From Frankiales bacterium (lineage in GTDB: Bacteria > Actinomycetota > Actinomycetes > Mycobacteriales > SCTD01), in assembly GCA_025966135.1 (NCBI GenBank), contig JAOPVP010000015.1, forward strand, positions 1 through 40,895: 40,895 nucleotides of DNA. Direction: 5' to 3'. Under the pieces are notes generated by a model. It did no database searches. It worked only from the letters and a program-made list of their open reading frames with translations, and had not been told where the DNA came from. The translations under genes were made by a program, and so were the position numbers. Below, in pieces: positions 30,372 through 38,206 of this stretch; the first letter of the stretch is position 1; every line of letters begins with the position of its first letter.

Positions 30372-31631
30372 TCAGGGGATCTGGTGCCCCGAGATGGCCC
30401 GGCTGATGATCAAGCGCTGGATCTCGCTGGTGCCCTCGAAGATCGTGTAGATCTTGGCGTCCCGGTGCCAGCGCTCCACCGGGTACTCGCGGGTGTAGCC
30501 GTTGCCGCCCAGGATCTGGATGGCCTTCTCGGTCACGTCGACGGCGGTCTCACCCGCGAACAGCTTGCTCATGGAGCCCTCGCCGGCAGTGAACGGCACA
30601 CCGTTGCGGCCCATCCACGCCGCACGCCACACCAGCAGCCGGGCCGCGTCGATCTTGGTCTTCATGTCGGCGAGCATGAACGCGATGCCCTGGTTCTGGA
30701 CGATCGGGCGCCCGAACTGCTCACGGGTCTTGGCGTAGTCCAGCGAGTACTCGTAGGCAGCCCGGGCGATGCCGACGGCCTGCGCTCCCACCGAGGGGCG
30801 GGAGGCCTCGAAGGTCGCCATGGCCGCCTGGCCGCCCTTCTCGCGGACGCTCTGGGTCGACTCGCCGCGCTGGAGAGCGGCCTGCCGCTCGCGGGCCTTC
30901 GCCAGCCGGGCGTCGAGGCGGTCCTTGCCGCCCAGCAGGCAGTCGCCCGGGATCCGTAGGTCCTCGAGGATGACCTCGGAGGTGTGGGAGGCGCGGATGC
31001 CGTGCTTCTTGAACTTCTGGCCCTGCGAGAGCCCCCTCCCCTTGAACTCGGGACCGACCACGAACGAGGCTTGGCCACGCGCCTTGAGGTCGGCGTCGAC
31101 GGAGGCCACGACCACGTGCACGTCGGCGATGCCACCGTTGGTGATCCAGGTCTTCACGCCGTTGAGGACCCACTCGCCGGTCTTCTCGTCGTACTCGGCG
31201 CGGGTCTTCATCGACGACACGTCGGAGCCGGCGTTGGGCTCGGAGACCGCCAAGGCGCCGAGCTTCGGGTCGTCCGGAGTACCGAAGCAGCGAGGCGCCC
31301 ACTCCCCCAGCTGCTCAGGGGTGCCGTTGGACAGGATGCCGGCGACGCCCAGGGTGGTACCGACGATCGACAGCCCGATGCCGGCGTCGCCCCAGAACAG
31401 CTCCTCCATGGCGATAGGGAGGCTGATACCGGACTCGTCACCCCAGAGCGAGGCAAAGAAGTCGAGGGAATAGATCCCTGCCTTGGCTGCCTCCTGGATG
31501 ATCGGCCAGGGGGTCTCCTCGCGCTCGTCCCATTCGGAGGCTGCGGGGCGGATGACGTTCTCGGAGAACTCGTGCAGCCACTTCTGCAGGGTCTGCTGGT
31601 CCTCGGTGAGTTCGAGGCTGAAGCTTGCCAT
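30372..31631 (-). CDS. Acyl-CoA dehydrogenase with long charged insertion
   Basis: The 419-residue FAD enzyme catalyses alpha,beta-dehydrogenation of an acyl-CoA. Visible are [19 protein letters not shown] (128-144, FAD/acyl binding), [36 protein letters not shown] and [33 protein letters not shown], where Glu399 is the catalytic base. A charged, probably coiled segment of about 30 residues (237-267, Arg/Lys/Glu/Gln-rich) sits before MATFEASRP, where most family members have a short loop. ATG 31631 is chosen over upstream in-frame starts because AGGAG lies 9 nt before it. It is co-transcribed with the MBL-fold gene (2-nt gap) and TetR. The chain length of the substrate is unknown. Confidence 0.9.
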   Translation of the reverse strand: MASFSLELTEDQQTLQKWLHEFSENVIRPAASEWDEREETPWPIIQEAAKAGIYSLDFFASLWGDESGISLPIAMEELFWGDAGIGLSIVGTTLGVAGILSNGTPEQLGEWAPRCFGTPDDPKLGALAVSEPNAGSDVSSMKTRAEYDEKTGEWVLNGVKTWITNGGIADVHVVVASVDADLKARGQASFVVGPEFKGRGLSQGQKFKKHGIRASHTSEVILEDLRIPGDCLLGGKDRLDARLAKARERQAALQRGESTQSVREKGGQAAMATFEASRPSVGAQAVGIARAAYEYSLDYAKTREQFGRPIVQNQGIAFMLADMKTKIDAARLLVWRAAWMGRNGVPFTAGEGSMSKLFAGETAVDVTEKAIQILGGNGYTREYPVERWHRDAKIYTIFEGTSEIQRLIISRAISGHQIP

Positions 31632-31633
31632 GG

Positions 31634-32758
31634 TCAAGCACTCCTGTGGGTGATCGAGCCGTGGGTGAAGGTGGGCTTGGTGCCCGGGAAATATGGCGAG
31701 GGGGTGAGCTCGGAGGACGGCAGGAACTGCGGGAAGCGCGAGTCGCACTGCGATCGGTCGACGATCGACTTCTCCTTGAGCACCGAGTTGTACTGATCGG
31801 CGAGGGCCTCGGGGGTGTTGGTGTTCAGGATCGCCTCGCGCCCCCAGGTGCGAGCGTGCTTGGCGACGCCGGGGATGCGCGAGTACTCGGGCGCCATGCA
31901 CTCCACGGCGATGATGTCCTCGCTGACCGCCCAGATGCCGTCACTCGTGGACAGCACCAGGGACTGGTTGCCGAGGGTGTGCCCGGGCGTTGCGATGAGC
32001 GCGACCCCAGGGCCGAGCAGGACGTCACCGTCGATGGCCGCGATCGCATCCGGTCGCAGGTCGCGGTAGGTCTCCGGCTGGTACCAGGGCAGCTGCAGCG
32101 GGTGCAGGTCGGCCATCGCCTCGAGCTCCTCGCGTTGCGCGACCAGCCTGGCGTTCGGGAACGCCGGCTCCCACGGCACGTCGGCCTGAGGAGTCGTCGT
32201 ACCGATCCAGCGCCGCACGTCCTGGGTGTGGAGGTGGTCGAACGCGAGGTAGTCGACCTCCTCGGGCGCGATGCCGAGAGCTCGGAGGTTGTCGAGGACC
32301 GTCGCGTGCCGGGTGATGATCCGCTTCTGCACCGCGGCCGGCGTCTGGGCGTTGAGTCGGGCGAAGTACGGCGTGTTCTCTCCGAGCTCGTGGTCACTGG
32401 GCTCGAACACGAGCGTCCTCGTCGTGCCCTGCTCGTCCCAGCGGACCACCAGCATCCGGTTCGTGATCGACAGGTACGGCGAAGGGGTGAGCGCGGCCCG
32501 CCACAGGCCGAAGCGGGTGGGGTACGGGAGCGTGATGAGGTCCTTGGTGACCACGCTGGTCGGGGTGCCGGTGGACAGGAAGTCGGTGCGGAACGCCGCG
32601 GCGGCCTGGCGGACCTGGCGCAGCTGCACACCGTACGGGGCGGACCTCTCGACGGCCTTGAACGCGTCGATCCGGGTGCCGACGCTCGGCACGTCCCGCA
32701 GGTCCGTGAGGGCTGCGCCTGCGACTGGGGTGGCATTGCGCCGCCGGGTCAACGCCAC
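31634..32758 (-). CDS. MBL-fold metallo-hydrolase
   Basis: The 374-residue protein has the metallo-beta-lactamase signature HLHTQD (175-180, HxHxxD). [13 protein letters not shown] (257-269) carries the third His, and the acidic bridging residue is probably in AVSEDII (277-283). The N-terminal 160 residues have no obvious metal motif. Such enzymes hydrolyse thioesters, lactones or phosphodiesters; coupling to an acyl-CoA dehydrogenase favours a thioester or lactone substrate. GTG 32758 has GGAGAGG 6 nt upstream and lies 20 nt from the 21-bp palindrome. It is the first gene of the MBL-ACAD-tetR operon, divergent from the alpha/beta hydrolase. Confidence 0.83.
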   Translation of the reverse strand: MALTRRRNATPVAGAALTDLRDVPSVGTRIDAFKAVERSAPYGVQLRQVRQAAAAFRTDFLSTGTPTSVVTKDLITLPYPTRFGLWRAALTPSPYLSITNRMLVVRWDEQGTTRTLVFEPSDHELGENTPYFARLNAQTPAAVQKRIITRHATVLDNLRALGIAPEEVDYLAFDHLHTQDVRRWIGTTTPQADVPWEPAFPNARLVAQREELEAMADLHPLQLPWYQPETYRDLRPDAIAAIDGDVLLGPGVALIATPGHTLGNQSLVLSTSDGIWAVSEDIIAVECMAPEYSRIPGVAKHARTWGREAILNTNTPEALADQYNSVLKEKSIVDRSQCDSRFPQFLPSSELTPSPYFPGTKPTFTHGSITHRSA

Positions 32759-32777
32759 TGGCTACCTCTCCGTCCTG

Positions 32778-32798
32778 ACTGTTACCGGCGGTAACAGT
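32778..32798. promoter_or_regulatory. 21-bp perfect palindromic operator 1
   Basis: The core CTGTTACCGGCGGTAACAG extends by one more paired base each side, making a 21-bp palindrome around a central G. It overlaps the predicted minus-strand -10/start region of the MBL operon. The size and symmetry suit a TetR-family repressor. Confidence 0.8.
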
Positions 32799-32816
32799 GG
32801 TCGCCTCCGAGGCCGG

Positions 32817-32859
32817 TGTCAAGCCACGCCTTGACAGGGGTTACCGGCGGTAACACTCT
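32817..32859. promoter_or_regulatory. Back-to-back sigma-70-like promoters of the divergon
   Basis: The minus-strand TTGACA (32822-32817) is followed after 17 nt by CACTGT, which runs into operator 1. The plus-strand TTGACA (32831-32836) is followed after 17 nt by CACTCT (32854-32859). The two -35 boxes are 8 bp apart. The plus spacer contains operator 2. Confidence 0.6.
32840..32854. promoter_or_regulatory. 15-bp palindromic operator 2
   Basis: GTTACCGGCGGTAAC repeats the core of operator 1 exactly. It lies between the -35 and -10 of the hydrolase promoter, so a bound repressor would block RNA polymerase. The centre-to-centre distance to operator 1 is 59 bp. Confidence 0.8.
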
Positions 32860-32865
32860 CGAACC

Positions 32866-33771
32866 ATGGCAGAGGTGACGCTCGGCGAGCTCGCGGTGCA
32901 CGGCAACCTGGTGCGTTACGCCGAGGCAGGTACGACCGGTCCCGTGGTGGTCCTGATCCACGGCCTCGCGTCACGTGCCGCCCAGTGGCAACAGGTCATG
33001 GCCCGGCTGGGCGAGCAGTACCGGGTGATCGCCCCCGACCTGCTCGGCCACGGCCTGTCGGCCAAGCCGCGTGGCGACTACTCGCTCGGCGCCCAGGCCT
33101 GCGGCGTCCGCGACCTGCTGGCCGCGCTCGGGCACCACCGGGTCACCCTGGTCGGGCACAGCCTCGGTGGCGGCATCGCGATGCAGTTCGCCTATCAGTT
33201 CCCGGAGCGGATCGAACGGCTTGCCCTCGTCAACTCCGGCGGGCTCGGTCCGGAGGTCTCGCCGTTCCTGCGCGCCGCCACCCTTCCCGGCTCTGAGCTC
33301 GTGCTCCCTGTGATCGCCGGTTCCTGGGTCCGCAAAGCCGCATCGCGCCTCGACGGGCTGCTCGGCAAGGCCCATGTCATGGTTCCCGAGGGCCTGCGCG
33401 AGGCCCTGATCGGCGTCGGGTCGCTCGGCGACCCGGCCACCCGGCAGGCCTTCGTGCACACCGCCAGGTCGGTCATCGACGTCCGCGGTCAGCGCGTCGA
33501 CGGGCGAGACCGCCTCTACCTGGCCGGCGACCTGCCGCTGCTGGTGGTGTGGGGGCAGAAGGACACGATCATCCCCGTGGAGCACGGTCGCGCGATCGGC
33601 GAGGCGGTTCCCGCCGCCCGCGTCGAGGTGTTCGCCCGGTCGGGCCACTTCCCGCACCTCACCGAGCCGCTACGGCTGGCGGGCCTGCTCCAGGACTGGC
33701 TCGAGACAACAGAGCCGGCTCACCTCGATGCCAACTCCCTCACGCTGCGACTGCACCGGCCCGTGGCCTAG
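32866..33771 (+). CDS. Alpha/beta hydrolase
   Basis: A 301-residue cytosolic hydrolase with the standard fold. VVLIHGLASRAAQW is the oxyanion HG motif, VIAPDLLGHGLS follows, and the nucleophile elbow is GHSLGGGIAM. An acid residue lies near VVWGQKDTIIPV and the catalytic His is in ARSGHFPHLTEP. It cleaves an ester, thioester or C-C bond; the substrate is not readable. It is controlled by operator 2 and shares its regulatory region with the MBL-ACAD-tetR operon, so it probably acts in the same pathway. ATG 32866 is the only good start after the promoter; no strong Shine-Dalgarno is seen, so the mRNA may have a very short leader. Confidence 0.9.
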   Translation: MAEVTLGELAVHGNLVRYAEAGTTGPVVVLIHGLASRAAQWQQVMARLGEQYRVIAPDLLGHGLSAKPRGDYSLGAQACGVRDLLAALGHHRVTLVGHSLGGGIAMQFAYQFPERIERLALVNSGGLGPEVSPFLRAATLPGSELVLPVIAGSWVRKAASRLDGLLGKAHVMVPEGLREALIGVGSLGDPATRQAFVHTARSVIDVRGQRVDGRDRLYLAGDLPLLVVWGQKDTIIPVEHGRAIGEAVPAARVEVFARSGHFPHLTEPLRLAGLLQDWLETTEPAHLDANSLTLRLHRPVA

Positions 33772-33773
33772 GG

Positions 33774-33785
33774 CCAGGGCCCTGG
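33774..33785. terminator. Palindrome between convergent hydrolase and DUF3105 genes
   Basis: CCAGGGCCCTGG is a perfect 12-bp palindrome in the 19-bp gap between two convergent stop codons; flanking GGCC segments can extend it with a bulge. Possible bidirectional terminator. Confidence 0.4.
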
Positions 33786-33790
33786 GGCCG

Positions 33791-34366
33791 CTACTTCTGC
33801 GATGCGTCGAACGCCAGGGCCTGCGCGAGGGTCACGCCGGTCGAGGCACACCCGACGCCCTTCTCTCCGCCCTGGGCGCCGCCGGCGTAGGTGCGGATGA
33901 ACTCCAAGAGCCCTGGGTCGTCGCTGCTCTGGACCTTCAGCTGCAGGCCCCAGGTGGAGGCGATCACTGGCGCGTCCTGGCCGTTGTACGGCGACACCAT
34001 CACGAACTCGCGGTTCGTCTGCGCCAGCAGGGCCAGCTTGGCAACGGCCGAGGCCGCGAGGCTGGGCTGGTAGGTCAGCCAGATGCCCCCGTGCTCCTCG
34101 GAGTGGACGGCGTTCTCCTTGGGGAGCTCCTGCGTGTAGACCTGGCACTTCAGCCAGGCCGGGCTGTGCGGTCCGCCAACCGGAGGCGACTGCGCATAAG
34201 ACTGCGGGTACTGCCCCTTCTGCAGGTGCGCGTGGCTGAGCCCCGGGTAGACCTGCACCCCGCTGATGCTTGGGGTCGGCGTGCTTGCCGGTTGGGCACT
34301 CGAGGTCCCGCTCCCGCAGGCCGCGAGGAACAGGGCAGGGACAACCAGGGCAAAGGTCAGGCGCAC
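33791..34366 (-). CDS. DUF3105 lipoprotein
   Basis: The 191-residue product begins with a signal peptide, VRLTFALVVPALFLAAC, whose LAAC lipobox should be cleaved before Cys and lipidated, anchoring it outside the membrane. A Ser/Thr/Pro linker follows. The DUF3105 domain has YPGLSHAHLQKG, SPPVGGPHSPAWLKC, SEEHGGIWLTYQP and SPYNGQDAPVIASTWG. The function is unknown; the conserved His/Trp pattern may bind metal. GTG 34366 is chosen from TACGGT 6 nt upstream and from the signal peptide; the frame is open further upstream over the M23 gene. It diverges from the M23 lipoprotein across 43 bp. Confidence 0.88.
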   Translation of the reverse strand: MRLTFALVVPALFLAACGSGTSSAQPASTPTPSISGVQVYPGLSHAHLQKGQYPQSYAQSPPVGGPHSPAWLKCQVYTQELPKENAVHSEEHGGIWLTYQPSLAASAVAKLALLAQTNREFVMVSPYNGQDAPVIASTWGLQLKVQSSDDPGLLEFIRTYAGGAQGGEKGVGCASTGVTLAQALAFDASQK

Positions 34367-34372
34367 GGACAG

Positions 34373-34378
34373 ACCGTA
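34373..34378 (-). promoter_or_regulatory. -10 hexamer TACGGT for the DUF3105 gene
   Basis: The minus-strand TACGGT is 6 nt from GTG 34366. On the plus strand CACTCT (34398-34403) is 6 nt before the M23 GTG at 34410, giving two nearby divergent candidates. Confidence 0.5.
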
Positions 34379-34409
34379 CGACGTCTGCCTGCCGTGCCAC
34401 TCTGGGGAC

Positions 34410-35159
34410 GTGCACCGCCTGGGTCTGGCCCCACTCGTCCTCGTTCTGCTGGTGCCTGCCTGCGGTGGTGGCAGCACCGGTGCGGCGGCGACTCCAACGC
34501 CCGCCGTGACCACGGCGATCACGATGCCCCCGACGCCGTCACGCCTGCCCGCGACAACCACGGTGTCTCCGGCTGCGAAGCCCTCGCCCACGGCCAGCCG
34601 CACCCCCGGCGCGCCGGTCCCAGCGGTCCGGAGCTCCGTCGTACGACGGGCCTTTCCGATCCGGGGATGCCGGGTCAGCTATGCGCACAGCCACCACGAT
34701 TACCCGGCGACCGACATCCTGGCAGCCACGGGATGCACCGTTGTGGCACCCGTTTCCGGTCGGGTCGACGAGGTGTCCGCAGTGGACCACTGGAACGGCA
34801 GGACCAACAAGGGCGCTGACCGCGGTGGCCTGAGCTTTTCCATCGTCGGCGACGACGGAGTGCGCTACTACGGCTCGCACATGTCAAGGATTGTCATCCG
34901 CACCGGGCAGCGCGTGACCGCGGGCCAGGTCGTCGGTGCCGTCGGCACCACCGGTGATGCACGAGGCACTGCACCACACCTGCACTTCGGCCTGTCCTGG
35001 CCGACCCCTCACGGCATCTGGTGGGTGCGTCGCGGGGAGGTCTACCCGTGGCCTTATCTCGACAGCTGGAGGGCCGGTGGGAACGCCTCGCCCGCCTCCG
35101 CGGTTGCCAAGGAGCACAAGCGGCAGGGGGACGTGCCACCCTGTCGCAGCGCTTGCTGA
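34410..35159 (+). CDS. M23-family peptidase-like lipoprotein
   Basis: The 249-residue secreted protein has a signal peptide with lipobox LVLVLLVPAC, then a long Thr/Pro/Ala spacer (about 20-75), then a LytM/M23 domain. HSHHDYPATDILAATGCTVVAPVSGRV gives the HxxxD zinc ligands and GTAPHLHFGLSW the HxH. Such enzymes cut peptidoglycan cross-bridges, or act as amidase activators when zinc ligands are missing; here all ligands appear present. GTG 34410 is supported by the signal peptide directly following, and by CACTCT or GGGGAC upstream. The Ohr gene follows after 17 bp. Confidence 0.87.
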   Translation: MHRLGLAPLVLVLLVPACGGGSTGAAATPTPAVTTAITMPPTPSRLPATTTVSPAAKPSPTASRTPGAPVPAVRSSVVRRAFPIRGCRVSYAHSHHDYPATDILAATGCTVVAPVSGRVDEVSAVDHWNGRTNKGADRGGLSFSIVGDDGVRYYGSHMSRIVIRTGQRVTAGQVVGAVGTTGDARGTAPHLHFGLSWPTPHGIWWVRRGEVYPWPYLDSWRAGGNASPASAVAKEHKRQGDVPPCRSAC

Positions 35160-35176
35160 TTCCAAGGGAGATCCAG

Positions 35177-35590
35177 GTGGACGTGTTCTACACGGCTGTG
35201 GCAACGGCGCGCGGCGGACGAGAAGGCGAGGTCGTCAGCGATGACGGCGTGCTTGACCTGATCCTCGCGACACCCAAGGAGCTCGGAGGCCCTGGTGGTG
35301 ACACGACCAACCCGGAACAGCTGTTCGCAGCGGGTTACTCGGCGTGCTTCCACTCGGCGCTGAAGCGTGTCGCCGGCCATCAGAAGCTCGACGTCGAGGG
35401 CTCGACCATCACCGCGCATGTCGGCCTCGGCAAGGACGGCAACGCCTTCGGGCTCGCCGTGACGCTGGTGGGCGAGATCCCCTCGCTGGACCAGGCGGCC
35501 GCGCACGAGCTGATGGAGCAGGCGCACCAGCTGTGTCCGTACTCCCGTGCGACCCGAGGCAACATCGAGGTCACGCTCCAGGTCGCGTAG
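35177..35590 (+). CDS. Organic hydroperoxide resistance protein, Ohr/OsmC family
   Basis: The 137-residue peroxidase detoxifies organic hydroperoxides using lipoyl or thiol reductants. The two catalytic cysteines are C57 in AAGYSACFHSAL and C120 in HQLCPYSRATRGN, with a normal Ohr length and the typical N-terminal YTAVATARGGREGEV. The GTG at 35177 has AAGGGAG 6 nt upstream; the in-frame sequence before it lies in the M23 gene. It may form an operon with that gene. No OhrR-type MarR regulator is visible nearby. Confidence 0.92.
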   Translation: MDVFYTAVATARGGREGEVVSDDGVLDLILATPKELGGPGGDTTNPEQLFAAGYSACFHSALKRVAGHQKLDVEGSTITAHVGLGKDGNAFGLAVTLVGEIPSLDQAAAHELMEQAHQLCPYSRATRGNIEVTLQVA

Positions 35591-35608
35591 CGGTCACCGA
35601 CCCCGCTG

Positions 35609-37432
35609 TCAGTGAGGCGGCTTGTCGTCCCCGGGTTCGTTCCACAGCGGACCATCGAGCGGGTGCGGGTCGTGGTCGTCGTACCTGGCAGCCCGTGGTG
35701 GCGGGAGCGTTACGTCTTCGGGGAGCGCCGTGGGCGCTTGCCAGACGCCGGGCCTCACGTAGGTGTGGCCGAGGGGGCTGGTCCAACTGATGTGCCCGTC
35801 GGCGTGCCGCTCCACGGTCCAGCCCTGGTGCTTGGCGCGGTGGCAGCGCCGGCTCTTGTTGCTGAGGTTCCAGTAGGCGGTGGGTCCGTCGGGGTAGCGC
35901 TGGTCGTGGTCGTCGTCGCAGCGGCGGGCGGGGTGGTTGCAGCCGATGCCGATGCAGCTCATGTCCCGGACGGCGATCGTGCGGCTCAGAGTCGGGCTGG
36001 GGTCGTGGTGAGGTTCGCAGTCGTGGACGACGGTGACGGGTCGCAGCATGCTGAGCAGCCGGTCGCGGCTGGTCCGGGCGAGCACGACGAGGGTCTCGGG
36101 GTCAGCGAGGGTGAGCTCCTCCCGGCTGGCCAGCGGCGGGTGGACGGTCTTGTCGATCCCGAGGGGCACGCCCGAGGCCTGGTCGACGTAGAGCCGTCTC
36201 AGGCCGGCGACGGGTAGCAGCAGCCGGCAGTGCTCGGCCGGGACGGGTCCGATGCCTTCCAGATAGCCGCTGCGGTGGTCGAGCTCCAGCACCGTGCTCA
36301 TCGGGATGTGGACGTTGAGCACGGTCGGGTCCTTCACGGGCAACCGGAGCAGCTCGACGGTGAGTTCCTCGACGCTCAGCCCGGCCAGCCGATCCCGCGG
36401 TGCGGACTTCGGCGGAGGCTCGGGTGGCACCGAGGTCGTAGGCAGCAGGTCATCCCAGAACACGACCTGCCGATCGGAGGTCGTCCAGCTGTGATGGCTG
36501 CTGTCGCCGGCCTCCGCTCCAGCCTCGGGGATGGCCTCCGCCTCAACCGGGGCGACACCTTGCGCCGTGATGTCCTCGACGGTCGTGCCGCCCTCCGCCG
36601 CGAGATCGTCGGCAGGACTGGCGACTGGTCTGGCGGCTGGGCTGGCGGCAACGGCCTCGAGCTGCTCCGCCAGCTCGGGGTCGCACTGCGCGATCGCGAG
36701 CAGCTCGGTGATCTGGCCTTGCTGGATGGCCTGGATCAGGGCCCGGTGCCGCCCAGGGAGCTCAGCAAACACATCCGCGCGGCGCTGGTCCTGCGACCGC
36801 TCGACACCGCCCTTGCGGTCGGCGACCTTCTGCGCCCGGACGAGCTCCTCGAAGTCCAAGCTCCAGCGGTGCCCGCGCAGCACATCGAGGTCAGCGCCGA
36901 TCTGCACCATCGCGTCGGGGCGGGCGGAGATCCAGACGGCGCGTTGACGACGGGCCCGCTCCAGCCGCTCCTTGGTCAGCTGAGGGTCCAGGTCGGCCTC
37001 GACCTCAGGAATGGCTCGCTCGATGATCCGGCGGGCATCGGTGGTGGTGACCGGCGCGACCTGCGTCAGCACTCGCGCCTCGACCTCAGCCTGCACGTCG
37101 GGCGTGCAGTGCCGGGTCAGTGACAGCAGCAGCTCCGCGGTCTGCTGGAACAGCCCGCCTTGCGCGAGCAAGGCCAGGGTGCCGGTCAGGACCTCGTCGA
37201 GCCGGCGGGCATCGGACAGCTGGGTGGCCGCCCGGCCCTGCCCGATCCGAGCGGTGCCGGCCAGCTCGATGACGCCGAACTGGTCCGGACCGGTGTTGAG
37301 CTGCCGGTCCAGCTCAGCCCGGTTCCGCATCCGTCGGGCATAGAGGCGGGCGTTGTCAGCCTCATCGGTGGCGACCGCAGCCAGCACAAGACGCGCGGCT
37401 TCCTGCTGGTCGACATCAAGAGCGGTGGGCAT
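35609..37432 (-). CDS. DUF222 / 13E12-type HNH endonuclease protein
   Basis: The 607-residue protein has the architecture of actinobacterial DUF222-HNH proteins. A long Ala/Arg/Glu-rich helical N-terminus of about 250 residues is followed by a Pro/Ala/Glu linker, then an alpha/beta middle part, then a C-terminal HNH domain with MSCIGIGCNHPARRCDDDHD, YPDGPTAYWNLSN and RRCHRAKHQGW. The DHD...N...H set gives the metal site and the Cys residues a structural zinc. These genes occur in many copies in some genomes; their role is unknown. ATG 37432 is used because TACAAT lies 6 nt away; the ORF can be read 16 codons further upstream through the promoter. Confidence 0.85.
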   Translation of the reverse strand: MPTALDVDQQEAARLVLAAVATDEADNARLYARRMRNRAELDRQLNTGPDQFGVIELAGTARIGQGRAATQLSDARRLDEVLTGTLALLAQGGLFQQTAELLLSLTRHCTPDVQAEVEARVLTQVAPVTTTDARRIIERAIPEVEADLDPQLTKERLERARRQRAVWISARPDAMVQIGADLDVLRGHRWSLDFEELVRAQKVADRKGGVERSQDQRRADVFAELPGRHRALIQAIQQGQITELLAIAQCDPELAEQLEAVAASPAARPVASPADDLAAEGGTTVEDITAQGVAPVEAEAIPEAGAEAGDSSHHSWTTSDRQVVFWDDLLPTTSVPPEPPPKSAPRDRLAGLSVEELTVELLRLPVKDPTVLNVHIPMSTVLELDHRSGYLEGIGPVPAEHCRLLLPVAGLRRLYVDQASGVPLGIDKTVHPPLASREELTLADPETLVVLARTSRDRLLSMLRPVTVVHDCEPHHDPSPTLSRTIAVRDMSCIGIGCNHPARRCDDDHDQRYPDGPTAYWNLSNKSRRCHRAKHQGWTVERHADGHISWTSPLGHTYVRPGVWQAPTALPEDVTLPPPRAARYDDHDPHPLDGPLWNEPGDDKPPH

Positions 37433-37438
37433 GTACCC

Positions 37439-37467
37439 ATTGTAGGACAGAACAATCGAATATACAA
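37439..37467 (-). promoter_or_regulatory. Complete promoter of the HNH gene, leaderless
   Basis: On the minus strand TTGTAT (37467-37462), a 17-nt spacer and TACAAT (37444-37439) precede ATG 37432 by 6 nt. It lies in the most AT-rich stretch of the window. Confidence 0.65.
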
Positions 37468-37641
37468 ACGCTATCCACAACCACGGCGGAGCAGAGGGCC
37501 TTGTTGCTAGCCACCATCGGGCCTCCGGGGCGCTGGCAGCGCCGCGCCGTATCCCTCATCAGTACGCCGACGAGCACCGCCCGCGTCGGGTGCTTGACGG
37601 TCAGTGTCACGAGGCTGCCCGGGTCACGAGCTGTCGTCCGT

Positions 37642-37711
37642 GCTTCCTTGCGACGCCGCCGGTCGACGTCGCCTCACACCGCGGAGGTGGCGACGCGAAG
37701 CGGCAGGAAGC
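37642..37711. repeat. Nested inverted repeats in a 289-bp gene-free gap
   Basis: GCTTCCT (37642-37648) pairs with AGGAAGC (37705-37711), and inside it CGTCGCC (37667-37673) pairs with GGCGACG (37689-37695). The gap 37433-37721 holds the HNH promoter and this structure; no credible gene was found in it. It could form the 3' end of the VOC gene transcript, which ends at 37722. Confidence 0.45.
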
Positions 37712-37721
37712 GAGTCGCCGA

Positions 37722-38192
37722 TCAGCTTTCGGGGTAGCGAGCTGCCCTCGTGCCGGGCGGGTTGTGCACCCCGGGCCGGGCGTCGGGGTTGGGCAGGACG
37801 AGCTCGCACTCGAGCCCATCCGGGTCGCGGAAGAAGACGCTCAGGATCTGCCCGAAGTCCGTGACGAAGTCGTCGGCTGCACCTCGCTCCATCAACCTGG
37901 ACCGCAGCTCCTCGAAGTTGGCCAATGAAGATGCCTGCAGCGCGAGGTGATCGATGCGCCCCCGCCCGAACATCGGGGTCTGCCGGTCTGCTTCGGTGTT
38001 GCCGTCGATCTGGAAGACGTTCAGCTCGGCGCCAAGACCGATCTTGATGACAGACAGCCGCGGACCGGGCTGGTCGGCGAACTCCGCGCCGTCGCGCACC
38101 ACCTCAGCCTCGAAGACCTCCCGGTAGAACGCATGCAGCCGTTCGCTGTCGTTCGTGAGGGTGGCCACATGGTTGAACCCACTCAGCAACAT
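37722..38192 (-). CDS. VOC (glyoxalase/dioxygenase superfamily) protein
   Basis: A 156-residue metal-binding vicinal oxygen chelate protein. It starts MLLSGFNHVATLTNDSERLHAFYREVF, with His8 as a likely first metal ligand. It contains GRIDHLALQASSLANFEELRSRL with a second His, and FRDPDGLECELVLP with a Glu ligand. Two betaalphabetabetabeta modules make up one glyoxalase-like domain. The substrate could be an aldehyde-thiol adduct, a ring-cleavage compound or an antibiotic. ATG 38192 is supported by TACAGT 6 nt upstream. It is downstream of glgC on the same strand with 14 nt between, but has its own -10. Confidence 0.86.
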   Translation of the reverse strand: MLLSGFNHVATLTNDSERLHAFYREVFEAEVVRDGAEFADQPGPRLSVIKIGLGAELNVFQIDGNTEADRQTPMFGRGRIDHLALQASSLANFEELRSRLMERGAADDFVTDFGQILSVFFRDPDGLECELVLPNPDARPGVHNPPGTRAARYPES

Positions 38193-38198
38193 GGACGG

Positions 38199-38204
38199 AC
38201 TGTA
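38199..38204 (-). promoter_or_regulatory. -10 hexamer TACAGT for the VOC gene
   Basis: The minus-strand TACAGT is 6 nt from ATG 38192, squeezed into the 14 bp between the glgC stop and the VOC start. Confidence 0.55.
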
Positions 38205-38206
38205 GG

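Noticed and set aside
37416..37610. 64-aa minus-strand ORF upstream of the HNH gene
   Set aside because: It runs over the HNH promoter and start codon, has no ribosome site, and its sequence does not resemble a domain.
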